Notes: generated by a model from the sequence alone, not told the origin. A DNA stretch of 64,000 nt from Agromyces seonyuensis (GCF_009789225.1 NZ_WSTA01000004.1:1-64000), one strand, 5' to 3'; shown: positions 16,439 to 24,436, counted from the first letter of the stretch. Numbers and translations: made by a program.

Positions 16439-17398
16439 TCAGCCGGCGACGGTCGCGTCGGCGCGCACCGCGGAGCGCCCGGTGCGGGCGGACTCGAGCG
16501 CCGCCTCGACCGCGGCGAGCGCCGCGGTTCCCTCCTCGAGCGTCGCGATCGAGCTCGGGAAGCCCGCGATCGCGTCGCGGAACGCCTCCAGCTCCGCGCG
16601 CAGCGGTTCGGCGTCGCCGACCGGCAGCGGGCTCGTGGCGCGGCCGTCCGCCGCGCGCACGCCGAGCGTGCCGGCCGCGGTGTCGGCCACGAGCACGCCC
16701 AGCTCGCCCGTGACGATCAGCAACCGTTCCCGTACGGGGCTGATCCAGTTCGCCGTCGCCTGCACGCGCACGTCGTCGCCGAGGAGACCGTCGACGACGA
16801 GCACGTCCTCGTGCGGATGTCCCGCCGCCCGCAACGACCGTGCCGAGATCGGCCCCCAGGCACCCCCGCCGAGCCACGCGGCCAGGTCGAGGTCGTGGAC
16901 GGAGAGGTCCTTGCCGACGCCGACGTCGCGGATGCGCGCGGGGTACGGCGACTGGCGGCGCGCCTCGATGCGCGTGATGCGGCCGAGGCGGCCCGCGGCG
17001 AGCTCGGAGCGCAGCGCCGCGACCGCCGGGTTGAAGCGCTCGACATGGCCCACCGCACCGACGACGCCCGTCGCTGCGGCCGCCGCGGCGAGCCGCAGCC
17101 CGCCTTCGACGGTCTCCGCGACGGGCTTCTCGACGAGGAAGTGCACGCCGGCCTCGGCGAACTGCCGGCCGACCGGCTCGTGGGCGGCCGTCGGCACGGC
17201 GATCACGGCCGCGTCGATCCCGACGGCGAGCGCGTCGTCGACCTCCTCGAGTACCTCGAGCCCGCCCGCGACGCCGTAGGGATCGCCGCCGCGGTCGACG
17301 ATCGCGACGAGCTCGAGCCCGTCGATCTCGCGCAGCAGCCGGGCGTGATGCCGGCCCATCGCGCCGATGCCGACGAGGGCGACGCGGAGCGCGCTCAC
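16439..17398 (-). CDS. Gfo/Idh/MocA-family sugar oxidoreductase
   Basis: The 319-residue protein has the Rossmann motif VGIGAMGRHHARLL and the family signature FLVEKPVAETV with the catalytic EKP lysine. GHVERFNPAV and the KDLSVHDLDLAAWL segment, which carries the active-site Asp/His region, follow. It probably oxidises or reduces a nucleotide-sugar (WbpB-like). Start is GTG 17398, overlapping the aminotransferase stop (GTGA). The two together suggest synthesis of an amino sugar for the polysaccharide. Confidence 0.9.
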   Translation of the reverse strand: MSALRVALVGIGAMGRHHARLLREIDGLELVAIVDRGGDPYGVAGGLEVLEEVDDALAVGIDAAVIAVPTAAHEPVGRQFAEAGVHFLVEKPVAETVEGGLRLAAAAAATGVVGAVGHVERFNPAVAALRSELAAGRLGRITRIEARRQSPYPARIRDVGVGKDLSVHDLDLAAWLGGGAWGPISARSLRAAGHPHEDVLVVDGLLGDDVRVQATANWISPVRERLLIVTGELGVLVADTAAGTLGVRAADGRATSPLPVGDAEPLRAELEAFRDAIAGFPSSIATLEEGTAALAAVEAALESARTGRSAVRADATVAG

Positions 17399-18516
17399 GC
17401 GCCCGCCCCCGCGACCGCGGCGACCGCGGCCGCGATGCGCTCGAGATCGTCGGCGCCGACCGAAGGATGCACCGGGAGGGAGACGACCTCGGCGGCGGCG
17501 AGGTCGGTCTGCGGCAGGTCCGCACCGGCGTGCTCGCGGAGCGAAGGGAGCCGGTGCGCCGGGATCGGGTAGTAGACGCCGCTGCCGACGCCGTGCTCCT
17601 CCCGGAGCGCGGCGACGAACCCGTCGCGGTCCTCCGGCACCCGGATCGTGTACTGGTGGTAGACGTGCGTCGCCTCCGGCCGCACGGCGGGCGTCGTGAC
17701 GATCCCGGCGAGCGCGGCGTCGAGGAACGCGGCGTTCGCGCGCCGCTGCGCGGTCCAGGCATCCACCTTCGTGAGCTGCACGCGCCCGATCGCCGCATGG
17801 AGGTCGGTCATGCGGGCGTTGAAGCCGACCACCTCGTTCTCGTACTGCCGCTCCATGCCCTGGTTGCGCAGCAGCCGTACCCGGCGGGCCGACTCCTCGT
17901 CGGCGAGCACCACCATGCCGCCCTCGCCCGCGGTCATGTTCTTGGTCGGGTAGAGGCTGAACATGCCGCCGTCGCCGAACGTGCCGACCGGGGCACCGCC
18001 GAGGGTCGCGCCGTGGGCCTGCGCCGCATCCTCGAAGACCCTGAAGCCGTGCTCGCGCTGCAGTGCGGCGAGCGCTGCCATGTCGGCCGGCTGGCCGAAG
18101 AGGTGCACCGGCACCACCGCCGCGGTGCGCGGCGTCAGGAGCGCGGCGACCGCCTCGGGGTCGATGCAGAACGTGACCGGGTCGATGTCCGCGAAGACCG
18201 GCGTCGCGCCCGCGAGCACCACGGCGTTCGCCGTCGCCGCGAACGTGAACGAGGGCACCACGACCTCGTCGCCCGGCCCGATGCCGATCGCGAGCAGCCC
18301 CAGGTGCAGGCCGGAGGTCCCGGAGTTGACCGCGACGACCGGCCGGCCCGGCGTGAAGCGCTCGGCGAACTCCCGCTCGAACGCCGCGACCTCGGGGCCC
18401 TGCGCGAGCATGCCGGAGGCGAGGACGCGGTCGACGGCGGCGCGTTCCTCCTCGCCGATCAGGGGCTTGGCGACGGGGATCAGGTCGAACTGGCGGGCGT
18501 CCGGCTGCAGGGTCAT
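17395..18516 (-). CDS. DegT/DnrJ/EryC1/StrS sugar aminotransferase
   Basis: The 373-residue PLP enzyme has VNSGTSGLHLGLLAIGIGPG, DEVVVPSFTFAATANA, VFEDAAQAHGA and the Schiff-base lysine in YPTKNMTAGEGG (about residue 192). It transaminates a keto-sugar nucleotide. ATG 18516 lacks a clear ribosome site. A 17-codon ORF ends on it (ATGA), so coupling to a leader is plausible. The promoter is at 18577-18620, and the gene overlaps the oxidoreductase by 4 bp. Confidence 0.92.
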   Translation of the reverse strand: MTLQPDARQFDLIPVAKPLIGEEERAAVDRVLASGMLAQGPEVAAFEREFAERFTPGRPVVAVNSGTSGLHLGLLAIGIGPGDEVVVPSFTFAATANAVVLAGATPVFADIDPVTFCIDPEAVAALLTPRTAAVVPVHLFGQPADMAALAALQREHGFRVFEDAAQAHGATLGGAPVGTFGDGGMFSLYPTKNMTAGEGGMVVLADEESARRVRLLRNQGMERQYENEVVGFNARMTDLHAAIGRVQLTKVDAWTAQRRANAAFLDAALAGIVTTPAVRPEATHVYHQYTIRVPEDRDGFVAALREEHGVGSGVYYPIPAHRLPSLREHAGADLPQTDLAAAEVVSLPVHPSVGADDLERIAAAVAAVAGAGA

Positions 18517-18566
18517 GTTGGGTCGCTCACTGATGCCGAGAGCACGCGGGCATCGATCGGGGTCAC
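18513..18566 (-). CDS. Possible 17-residue leader peptide
   Basis: The ORF reads VTPIDARVLSASVSDPT, from GTG 18566 to a TGA that overlaps the aminotransferase ATG. GTG 18566 is about 4 nt from the start predicted from the -10 CACGAT. The downstream gene has no visible Shine-Dalgarno sequence. Confidence 0.4.
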   Translation of the reverse strand: MTPIDARVLSASVSDPT

Positions 18567-18576
18567 GGTGCGCTCC

Positions 18577-18620
18577 ATCGTGCCACGCGGGCGCCGCGCG
18601 GCGCGCCCCGTTTCCGGGGG
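18577..18620 (-). promoter_or_regulatory. Polysaccharide-regulon promoter (aminotransferase)
   Basis: CCCCGTTTCCGGGGG (18606-18620) is centred 31 nt from the minus-strand -10 CACGAT (18582-18577). It is one of a pair of sites in this divergent region, one per promoter. Confidence 0.6.
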
Positions 18621-18638
18621 TCCCCCGGGGACCCGACG

Positions 18639-18682
18639 CCCCGTTCTGGGGGCTGGGCCGGGCAGGGGCGCCCGGGTACGAT
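18639..18682 (+). promoter_or_regulatory. Polysaccharide-regulon promoter (GT87 gene)
   Basis: CCCCGTTCTGGGGG (18639-18652) is centred 31-32 nt upstream of the -10 TACGAT (18677-18682). The -35 position reads TGGGCC, unlike TTGACA. Confidence 0.65.
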
Positions 18683-18716
18683 TCGGAAGCCGGCTCCGCC
18701 GGTTCCACCGTTCGGC

Positions 18717-18740
18717 CGTCAGACCGGACCCGGTCTGACG
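18717..18740 (+). promoter_or_regulatory. Perfect 10-bp leader hairpin abutting the ribosome site
   Basis: CGTCAGACCG and CGGTCTGACG flank a GACC loop. The AAGGA ribosome site starts at the next base (18741). The hairpin lies inside the predicted 5' leader of the GT87 gene and may control translation or mRNA stability. Confidence 0.6.
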
Positions 18741-18751
18741 AAGGACGAACC

Positions 18752-20044
18752 ATGTCCGAGCTCCGAGGCACGTCCTCCGCATCACGCTGGCTCATCGTCG
18801 CAGCATGGGCTGGCGTCGCCGTGCTCACCGCGATCCTGCTCATCACCAAGTACAGTGCGGCGATCGCCGCCGACCCGACCGACGGCAGCCTCGAGATCTT
18901 CATCGAGGCCGCGCGGCTCGAGGCGTCGGGGGGCGACCCGTACGACGCCGCCGCACTCGGCGGCAGCTACCTCACCGGCTCCTATACCTACTCCCCCCTC
19001 GTCGCCTGGGCGCTCATGCCGTTCCTGCAGCTCGGCCTGTTCGGCCAGATCTGGACCGCATTCTGCCTGCTCTGCGGCGTCGTCGCCGTCGCGGCCGTCA
19101 CCGCCACCTTGTGGCCGCGGCTCACCCCGTGGGGGCGCGTGCTCGTCGCCGCGGTCGGGATCGTCACGCTCGACTACAACGAGGTCGTCAACTGGGAACT
19201 CCTCGATGGGCAGTCCCAGTTGCCGGTGCTCGCCACGACGGCGCTCGCGGTGTTCTTCGCCGCCCGCACGCCCGCGGTCTCCGGCGTGATGCTCGCGCTC
19301 GGCGCCCTCGTGAAGACGTGGCCGGCCATGTTCGGTCTGTGGATCCTCCGCGCGCACAACCCGAACCGCCGCAAGGAACTCCTCGGCGCCATCGGGACGG
19401 CGGTCGTCTTCGTCGGGATCATGATCCTCGTCGACGGACCGAACAGCATCGCCGAGTGGGTGCAGCGCACGCTCGACCTGCGCGAGCAGCCCTTGCAGAT
19501 CTACTCGGTCTGGTTCTTCGAACGCGAGCTGTTCGCCGGCTCCGCGGACCCCGTCGCGGCGGACGCGGCGCCGCTCGCGGGACGGATCGTGTCGTGGACG
19601 CTCGCCGTGATCGTCCTCGCGCTGCTCGTCCTCGCGCTCCGGCGACCCGGGGAACCCGGTTTGGCGATGTGGAACGTCGTCGCCGCGACCCTGCTGCTGC
19701 TGCCCGTCTCGCACCACTTCTACCAGCTCATCCTGCTGCCGATCCTCTGGCACTGGCTCGGCATCGCGCTCGCGGAGCGCCGGAAGCCGGACTCGTGGGC
19801 CCTCGTCGGGCTCATGGCGCTCTGGTGGCTCGTCGCGTTCCGCTTCGGGAACGACGGCGATCCGCTCGTGTCCTCGTTCGTCATCGTCACGCTCACCGTG
19901 CTCGTGTACGCCGCGTCGGTGCTCCTCGCCGCGCGCCGCGATCCGCTCGGGCTCCGTCTGCGCCGACGTCCCGTCGAGGGACCGGCCGCGACGGCCTCCG
20001 CCGACGAGGCCGTCACGGCGGCCCATCCGATCGGCGTCGAGTGA
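18752..20044 (+). CDS. GT87-family membrane mannosyltransferase-like protein
   Basis: The 430-residue protein has about 10 predicted membrane helices. An early extracytoplasmic loop with SGGDPYDAA and YTYSPLVAW matches the DUF2029/GT87 family of GT-C enzymes, which use polyprenyl-phosphate-mannose. LGALVKTWPAMFGLWILR is another family segment. It acts on the outer face of the membrane, probably with donor made by the GT2-GtrA protein. ATG 18752 has AAGGA after the leader hairpin. Its stop overlaps the deacetylase GTG (GTGA). Confidence 0.85.
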   Translation: MSELRGTSSASRWLIVAAWAGVAVLTAILLITKYSAAIAADPTDGSLEIFIEAARLEASGGDPYDAAALGGSYLTGSYTYSPLVAWALMPFLQLGLFGQIWTAFCLLCGVVAVAAVTATLWPRLTPWGRVLVAAVGIVTLDYNEVVNWELLDGQSQLPVLATTALAVFFAARTPAVSGVMLALGALVKTWPAMFGLWILRAHNPNRRKELLGAIGTAVVFVGIMILVDGPNSIAEWVQRTLDLREQPLQIYSVWFFERELFAGSADPVAADAAPLAGRIVSWTLAVIVLALLVLALRRPGEPGLAMWNVVAATLLLLPVSHHFYQLILLPILWHWLGIALAERRKPDSWALVGLMALWWLVAFRFGNDGDPLVSSFVIVTLTVLVYAASVLLAARRDPLGLRLRRRPVEGPAATASADEAVTAAHPIGVE

Positions 20045-20838
20045 GCGCAGCCTCCCTGGTCGTGCGGCTCGGCGACCTCGAGAACGGCGCGGCGGTCCGC
20101 AACTCGGGGAGCTTCGCCGACCTCGCCCTCTACGGCGGCCGCATCCCGAGCGTGCTCGCCCGCGCCCTCGCGCTCTTCTGCGTCGACACGGACGAGCACC
20201 TCGTCGCCGTCACCTACGACGACGGACCCGGCGCGGACACACCGCGGCTGCTGGATCGGCTCGCGGAGCGCGGTGCCGTCGCGACGTTCTTCGTGCTCGC
20301 CGAGCAGGCCGAGCAGCATCCGGAGCTCGTCCGGCGCATCGTCGACGAGGGGCACGAGCTCGCGCTCCACGGCGTCGACCACCGCTCCCTCCGGGAGTAC
20401 GGGCCCTGGGCCGGCGTCCGGAAGGTGCGCGAGGCGCGCCGCCGGGTCGAACGGATCGCCGGCATCCGCGTTCGCCGCTACCGGCCGCCGTTCGGCGAGT
20501 ACACGACCGCGCAGGCGCTCGGTCTGCGCCTGTCCGGCCTCGACGTCGTGATCTGGTCGGCCGACGCCGTCGACTGGCGCGACGACGACGGGGACGCCGT
20601 CGCCGATCGCGCGATCGCCGCCCTGCACCCGGGCGCGATCCTGCTGCTGCACGATCACCGCGGCGACCCCGAGACGCTCCGGCCGGACGAGGCGCTGCCC
20701 GCCTTCGACCGCGTCGCGGTGCTCGACCGGCTCCTCGACGCGGCGACCGCGGCGGGCTACGGCACGGCCACGGTCGGCGGGCTGTCCGAGCGCCACTCGA
20801 ACGTGCGCAGCCTCGCACGGTTCAGCCGGGCGGACTGA
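20041..20838 (+). CDS. Polysaccharide deacetylase (NodB homology domain)
   Basis: The 265-residue protein has the NodB motifs TYDDGPGADTPRLL (motif 1), ELALHGVDHRSL with the H-X3-H metal ligands (motif 2), YRPPFGEYT (motif 3), VIWSADAVDW (motif 4) and AILLLHDHR (motif 5). This is a metal-dependent CE4 esterase that removes N-acetyl groups. No signal peptide or membrane helix is visible, which is unusual for a CE4 enzyme and suggests action on a cytoplasmic intermediate. It is coupled to the GT87 gene by a GTGA overlap. Confidence 0.9.
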   Translation: MSAASLVVRLGDLENGAAVRNSGSFADLALYGGRIPSVLARALALFCVDTDEHLVAVTYDDGPGADTPRLLDRLAERGAVATFFVLAEQAEQHPELVRRIVDEGHELALHGVDHRSLREYGPWAGVRKVREARRRVERIAGIRVRRYRPPFGEYTTAQALGLRLSGLDVVIWSADAVDWRDDDGDAVADRAIAALHPGAILLLHDHRGDPETLRPDEALPAFDRVAVLDRLLDAATAAGYGTATVGGLSERHSNVRSLARFSRAD

Positions 20839-20853
20839 CCGCCCACCGAGCGC

Positions 20854-21999
20854 TCAGCCGCGCGGGCGGCCGAGGCGGTCCCGGATGCGCCGGGCGGCGG
20901 GGAGCGCGGAGAGCAGCCCCGCGGAGCGGACGCCGCCGTACGCGACGAGCAGGCTCGCCTGCGTCCGGATCCCGGGGTAGAGGCGCTGGCTCTCGACGAA
21001 GCTCGGGTTGATGCACGGGTCGAAGTAGTCGGTGCCGGGCGTGCGAAGGATCTTGTGCATCGCCGCGGCACGGCCGAGGACGCCGGGACGGAACTTGTGG
21101 AAGCGCCGGTCGAAGGTGTCGACGAAGCCGAACTCGGCCGACGCCGACCGCAGGTTCACGGAGAGGTGCACGTCGGTGCCGCCGCCGCCGAGGACGTTGA
21201 CGGTCAGCCGGCCGTCGGCGGCGAACGCCGCGAGGATCTCGGTGAACCAGCCGTCCTGCCCGGTGAGCCGGAAGCCCTCGCCGCCGCGCGCCGCGTCGCC
21301 CTTCCAGCCCTCGTCCTCGAGGTCGAGGAACTCGGCGGCGGAACCGGCCGGGTCGGCGCCGCGGTCGTCGAGCTCGAGCGGGGCGTCGAGCTGCGCCGCG
21401 AGCCCGCGCGCGTCGCGCTGGATCCGGCGCTTCGCCTCCCCGCCGCGATGCGGCAGCACGAAGTCCGGCGCATCCGTGCGCGCCCAGGGCGTCGAGCCCG
21501 CGGCATCCGGGAGGGCGATGACGCGTTCCTCGCGCTCGCGCTCCAGGACGCGCGCGCCCGTCGATTGCGCCGCCGCGGCGAGCGCTTCGGCGAGCGGGCC
21601 GTCGACTGGGAACCGGGAGAGGTCGAGCAGCCCCGGCTGCCGCAGGCGGCGCATGCCGCCGAGCAGGAGCTCGAGCGCGCGGGCGGGCGACGATGCGTCG
21701 ACGAGCGGATGATGCCGGCCCGCCCAGCGGCGCAGGAACGGTCCGTTCGTCGAGACCGTGCGGATCGGCAGCCCGCCGATGCGCGACTCGATGCCGATCG
21801 GCAGCACCGCGACGAGGTCGTCGCCGTCCTCGGCGAAGACCACCGCGAGGTCGCGCGCCTCGGCGCGGTGCCGCGCGGACGTCAGGAGGAAGCGCGGTTC
21901 GAAGAAGGGATGGGCGTCGATCGAGCGCTCCGCGAGCTCGGCCCAACGGGCGGCATCCCGGTCGGCGACCTCGGCGAGGGGCACGAGCCGGGCGCTCAC
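20854..21999 (-). CDS. FemAB/CelD-like GNAT-fold acyltransferase
   Basis: The 381-residue protein resembles the BcsL/CelD (BioF2-like) family. It has a FEPRFLLTSA segment near the N-terminus, VAVLPIGIESRIGGLPI, GGEAKRRIQRDARGLA (acceptor loop) and EFLDLEDEGWKGDAARGG in the second domain. Family members N-acylate sugars or transfer aminoacyl groups in exopolysaccharide loci. GTG 21999 has no good ribosome site. It overlaps the stop of a 19-codon leader ORF (GTGA). It converges with the deacetylase gene. Confidence 0.8.
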   Translation of the reverse strand: MSARLVPLAEVADRDAARWAELAERSIDAHPFFEPRFLLTSARHRAEARDLAVVFAEDGDDLVAVLPIGIESRIGGLPIRTVSTNGPFLRRWAGRHHPLVDASSPARALELLLGGMRRLRQPGLLDLSRFPVDGPLAEALAAAAQSTGARVLEREREERVIALPDAAGSTPWARTDAPDFVLPHRGGEAKRRIQRDARGLAAQLDAPLELDDRGADPAGSAAEFLDLEDEGWKGDAARGGEGFRLTGQDGWFTEILAAFAADGRLTVNVLGGGGTDVHLSVNLRSASAEFGFVDTFDRRFHKFRPGVLGRAAAMHKILRTPGTDYFDPCINPSFVESQRLYPGIRTQASLLVAYGGVRSAGLLSALPAARRIRDRLGRPRG

Positions 22000-22055
22000 G
22001 CGGGCATCCCGCCCAGCGTCCCGCAGCTCGTTCCGACAGTCGTCACCATGCCCAT
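21996..22055 (-). CDS. Probable 19-residue leader peptide with own ribosome site
   Basis: The ORF reads MGMVTTVGTSCGTLGGMPA. ATG 22055 has GGAGG 9 nt upstream. The TGA overlaps the GTG of the acyltransferase gene, which has no strong site of its own. This is the best supported of the leader ORFs. Confidence 0.5.
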   Translation of the reverse strand: MGMVTTVGTSCGTLGGMPA

Positions 22056-22109
22056 CGGCCGGAGCCTCCAACGTCTCGTTCGCCAACACCACGACGCCCT
22101 GGCCGTCCC

Positions 22110-22153
22110 AGTCTCCCCGATCCGCACGAGCCCCGCATCCACCCGAATTGGGG
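22110..22153 (-). promoter_or_regulatory. Weak regulon-type promoter (acyltransferase)
   Basis: CCCGAATTGGGG on + (22142-22153) is centred about 32 nt from the minus-strand GAGACT (22115-22110), a poor -10. Geometry is consistent but the elements are weak. Confidence 0.3.
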
Positions 22154-22196
22154 CCCCTCCCGGGCCCCCTGCCGGGCCCGGGGTGCGTGGTAGCTT
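22154..22196 (+). promoter_or_regulatory. Promoter of ABC exporter, weak regulon site
   Basis: The -10 TAGCTT is at 22191-22196. The element at the expected distance is CCCCTCCCGGG (22154-22164), which keeps the outer C/G arms but lacks the GAAC/GTTC core. Confidence 0.4.
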
Positions 22197-22270
22197 GAGG
22201 GTCCCGTGCGGCCTCGCATGGTGTCGCACCCCGCCGGGGGCGATCGAGAACACCCGGGAGCCCGAGCGAC

Positions 22271-23479
22271 ATGCGCGAGACCGCGATCACCGTCGAGGGC
22301 CTGTCGAAGACGTACCGGCTCAACCGGAATTCGGCAGGCGTCGACCGCATCACCGATGCGGTGTGGAACCGGATCAAGCATCCGTTCGCCCGCGCCGAGT
22401 ACGACCACTTCGACGCACTGTCGGACGTCGACTTCGAGGTGCCCTGGGGCGAGGCGCTCGGCATCATCGGCCGCAACGGCGCCGGCAAGTCGACCCTGCT
22501 CAAGCTGCTCACGCGCATCACCGCGCCGACGACGGGCCGCATCGACCTCGGCGGCCGCGTCGGCTCGCTGCTCGAGGTCGGCACGGGCTTCCACCCCGAG
22601 CTGACCGGTCGCGAGAACATCTTCCTCAACGGCGCGCTGCTCGGGATGACCCGCGGCGAGATCCGCCGCCGCTTCGACGAGATCGTCGATTTCTCGGGCG
22701 TCGAGCGCTTCCTCGACACCCCGGTGAAGCGCTACTCCTCGGGCATGTACGTGCGGCTGGCGTTCTCCGTCGCGGCCCACCTCGACACCGAGATCCTGGC
22801 GATCGACGAGGTGCTCGCCGTCGGCGACGCCGAGTTCCAGGCGAAGTCGCTCGCGAAGATGCGCGACGTCGCCAAGGACGGCCGCACCGTCCTGTACGTC
22901 AGCCACCAGATGCAGACGGTGACGAACCTCTGCACCTCGGCCATCTACCTCGACCGCGGCACCCTCCAGTACCAGGGCAGCGTCAACGGGGCCCTCGAGG
23001 TGTACCGCAGCAGCTTCGAGCGCTACCAGGCGACCCAGCGCGAGCCCGACAACCGGGCCGGCACCGGCCAGCTGCGGCTCCAGGACGTGACGCTCGGGGA
23101 GCTCACCCAGTCGCCGACCGACGACACCATCGTCGAGCTGGCCCTGCCGGCGGCCCCCGACCTCATCGGCGACTACTTCCTCTCGTGCCACATCAACGAC
23201 CAGAACGGCGTCGTCATCGCGCAGTGCGATTCGCGCCTGCTCGGCCGTTGGCTCGACCCGTCGCGCCCCCACGACGTGACGCTGCGGGTCCGCAACCTCT
23301 GGCTGAAGCCCGGCACCTACTCGGTCGACGTCTACGTCTGCCAGATGGGCATCCTGGATGCCTGGGAGGGCGCGGCCGCCTTCGACGTGCTGCCCTCGCT
23401 CCCCTACCCCGAGCTCACCTCCGAGGACGCGACCGCCAACGGCATCGTCCTCGCCGATTTCGACTTCGAGGTCGACTGA
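22271..23479 (+). CDS. Polysaccharide ABC exporter ATPase (Wzt/TagH type)
   Basis: The 402-residue protein has Walker A GRNGAGKSTLLKLL, signature YSSGMYVRLAFS and Walker B ILAIDEVLAVGD, with the GTGFHPELTGRENIFLNG segment typical of O-antigen/teichoic-acid exporters. Residues about 260-402 form a C-terminal Wzt-type beta-sandwich domain (YFLSCHINDQNGVV, LKPGTYSVDVYV). In related exporters this domain recognises the finished glycan. ATG 22271 is the first gene, and its TGA overlaps the permease ATG by one base (TGATG). Confidence 0.92.
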   Translation: MRETAITVEGLSKTYRLNRNSAGVDRITDAVWNRIKHPFARAEYDHFDALSDVDFEVPWGEALGIIGRNGAGKSTLLKLLTRITAPTTGRIDLGGRVGSLLEVGTGFHPELTGRENIFLNGALLGMTRGEIRRRFDEIVDFSGVERFLDTPVKRYSSGMYVRLAFSVAAHLDTEILAIDEVLAVGDAEFQAKSLAKMRDVAKDGRTVLYVSHQMQTVTNLCTSAIYLDRGTLQYQGSVNGALEVYRSSFERYQATQREPDNRAGTGQLRLQDVTLGELTQSPTDDTIVELALPAAPDLIGDYFLSCHINDQNGVVIAQCDSRLLGRWLDPSRPHDVTLRVRNLWLKPGTYSVDVYVCQMGILDAWEGAAAFDVLPSLPYPELTSEDATANGIVLADFDFEVD

Positions 23480-24297
23480 TGGCCCGCACGATCATCACCC
23501 CGCCCAAGGGACTCGGCCTGCCGTCGTTCCGCGAGATCTGGAGCGCTCGCGAGGTGCTCTGGCGCTTCGGAACGCGCGACATCCTGCTGCGCTACCGCCA
23601 GACGGTCGTCGGCGTTGCCTGGGTCGTCATCCAGCCGCTCGTGGGCGCCGGCATCTTCTCGCTCGTGTTCGGCGGCGTGGCGGGCCTGCCGAGCGGCGGG
23701 GTGCCCTACTTCCTCTTCTCCCTCGCGGGCCTGCTGTCGTGGAACCTGTTCGCGAGCGTCATCGACCGATCGGCCCCCTCACTGGTGTCGAACCAGGCGC
23801 TCGTCTCGAAGGTCTACTTCCCACGCCTGCTCGTGCCGGCCTCGACCGTGCTCTCGGTGCTGCTCGACACCGCGGTGGGCCTCGGTCTCTTCGTCGTGCT
23901 CCTCTTCGTCTTCGGCGTCAACCCCGGCTGGCCCGTGCTGCTGTTCCCCGTCTGGGCCCTGCTCGCGCTGATGGCGGGCCTCGGCCTCGGCATGGCGGCG
24001 TCTGCGATCATGGTGAAGTACCGCGACGTCGGCTACGTGCTGCCGTGGGTCGTGCAGGTCCTCTTCTACGCGACCCCGGTCGCCTACGCGCTCGAGGGCG
24101 CTCCGGCCGACCTGCGCTGGCTCTTCGAGCTCAACCCGCTCACGTGGATGATGGAGGCCTTCCGCTGGTCGATGCTCGGGCTCGACGCGCCGCCGCTCTG
24201 GCAGATGGGCGGATTCGCGCTCTTCGCGGTGCTCCTGCTCGCCCTCGGCCTGACCGTGTTCCAGCGGTACGAGCGCACGTTCGCCGACGTCATCTGA
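23479..24297 (+). CDS. Polysaccharide ABC exporter permease (Wzm/TagG type)
   Basis: The 272-residue protein is an ABC-2 permease with six predicted helices. The N-terminal cytoplasmic part contains WRFGTRDILLRYRQTVVGVAWVV, the polysaccharide-exporter signature. Later segments VKYRDVGYVLPW and FYATPVAYAL are also characteristic. With the ATPase it should move the lipid-linked glycan across the membrane. Start is ATG 23479 in a TGATG junction. Confidence 0.92.
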   Translation: MARTIITPPKGLGLPSFREIWSAREVLWRFGTRDILLRYRQTVVGVAWVVIQPLVGAGIFSLVFGGVAGLPSGGVPYFLFSLAGLLSWNLFASVIDRSAPSLVSNQALVSKVYFPRLLVPASTVLSVLLDTAVGLGLFVVLLFVFGVNPGWPVLLFPVWALLALMAGLGLGMAASAIMVKYRDVGYVLPWVVQVLFYATPVAYALEGAPADLRWLFELNPLTWMMEAFRWSMLGLDAPPLWQMGGFALFAVLLLALGLTVFQRYERTFADVI

Positions 24298-24307
24298 CCC
24301 GATCGCG

Positions 24308-24351
24308 CCCCCGAACAGGGGCTCACCCGGCGTGCCCGCCCGGGATACGCT
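24308..24351 (+). promoter_or_regulatory. Polysaccharide-regulon promoter (WbsX-like operon)
   Basis: CCCCCGAACAGGGG (24308-24321), nearly perfect, is centred 31-32 nt upstream of the -10 TACGCT (24346-24351). It lies immediately after the permease stop, so a new transcription unit begins here. Confidence 0.65.
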
Positions 24352-24382
24352 GAAACGCCCCGTACGGAATCCGGAGTCCTGC

Positions 24383-24436
24383 ATGTTCGCTCGCATCCCC
24401 GCGCCTCGGCCGCTCCGACGGGCGGCGGGCTCGTGA
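24383..24436 (+). CDS. Probable 17-residue leader peptide with own ribosome site
   Basis: The ORF reads MFARIPAPRPLRRAAGS. GGAG lies 6 nt before ATG 24383. The TGA (24434-24436) overlaps the GTG of the next gene, which has no ribosome site of its own. Translational coupling is inferred. Confidence 0.5.
   Translation: MFARIPAPRPLRRAAGS

Noticed and set aside
3312-24351. The CCCC-GAAC-GGGG elements as ECF sigma-factor -35 boxes
   Set aside because: GAAC resembles an ECF -35 core, but it is about 31 nt from the -10 rather than 16-17 nt and the -10s are sigma-A-like (TANNNT). An activator site fits better.
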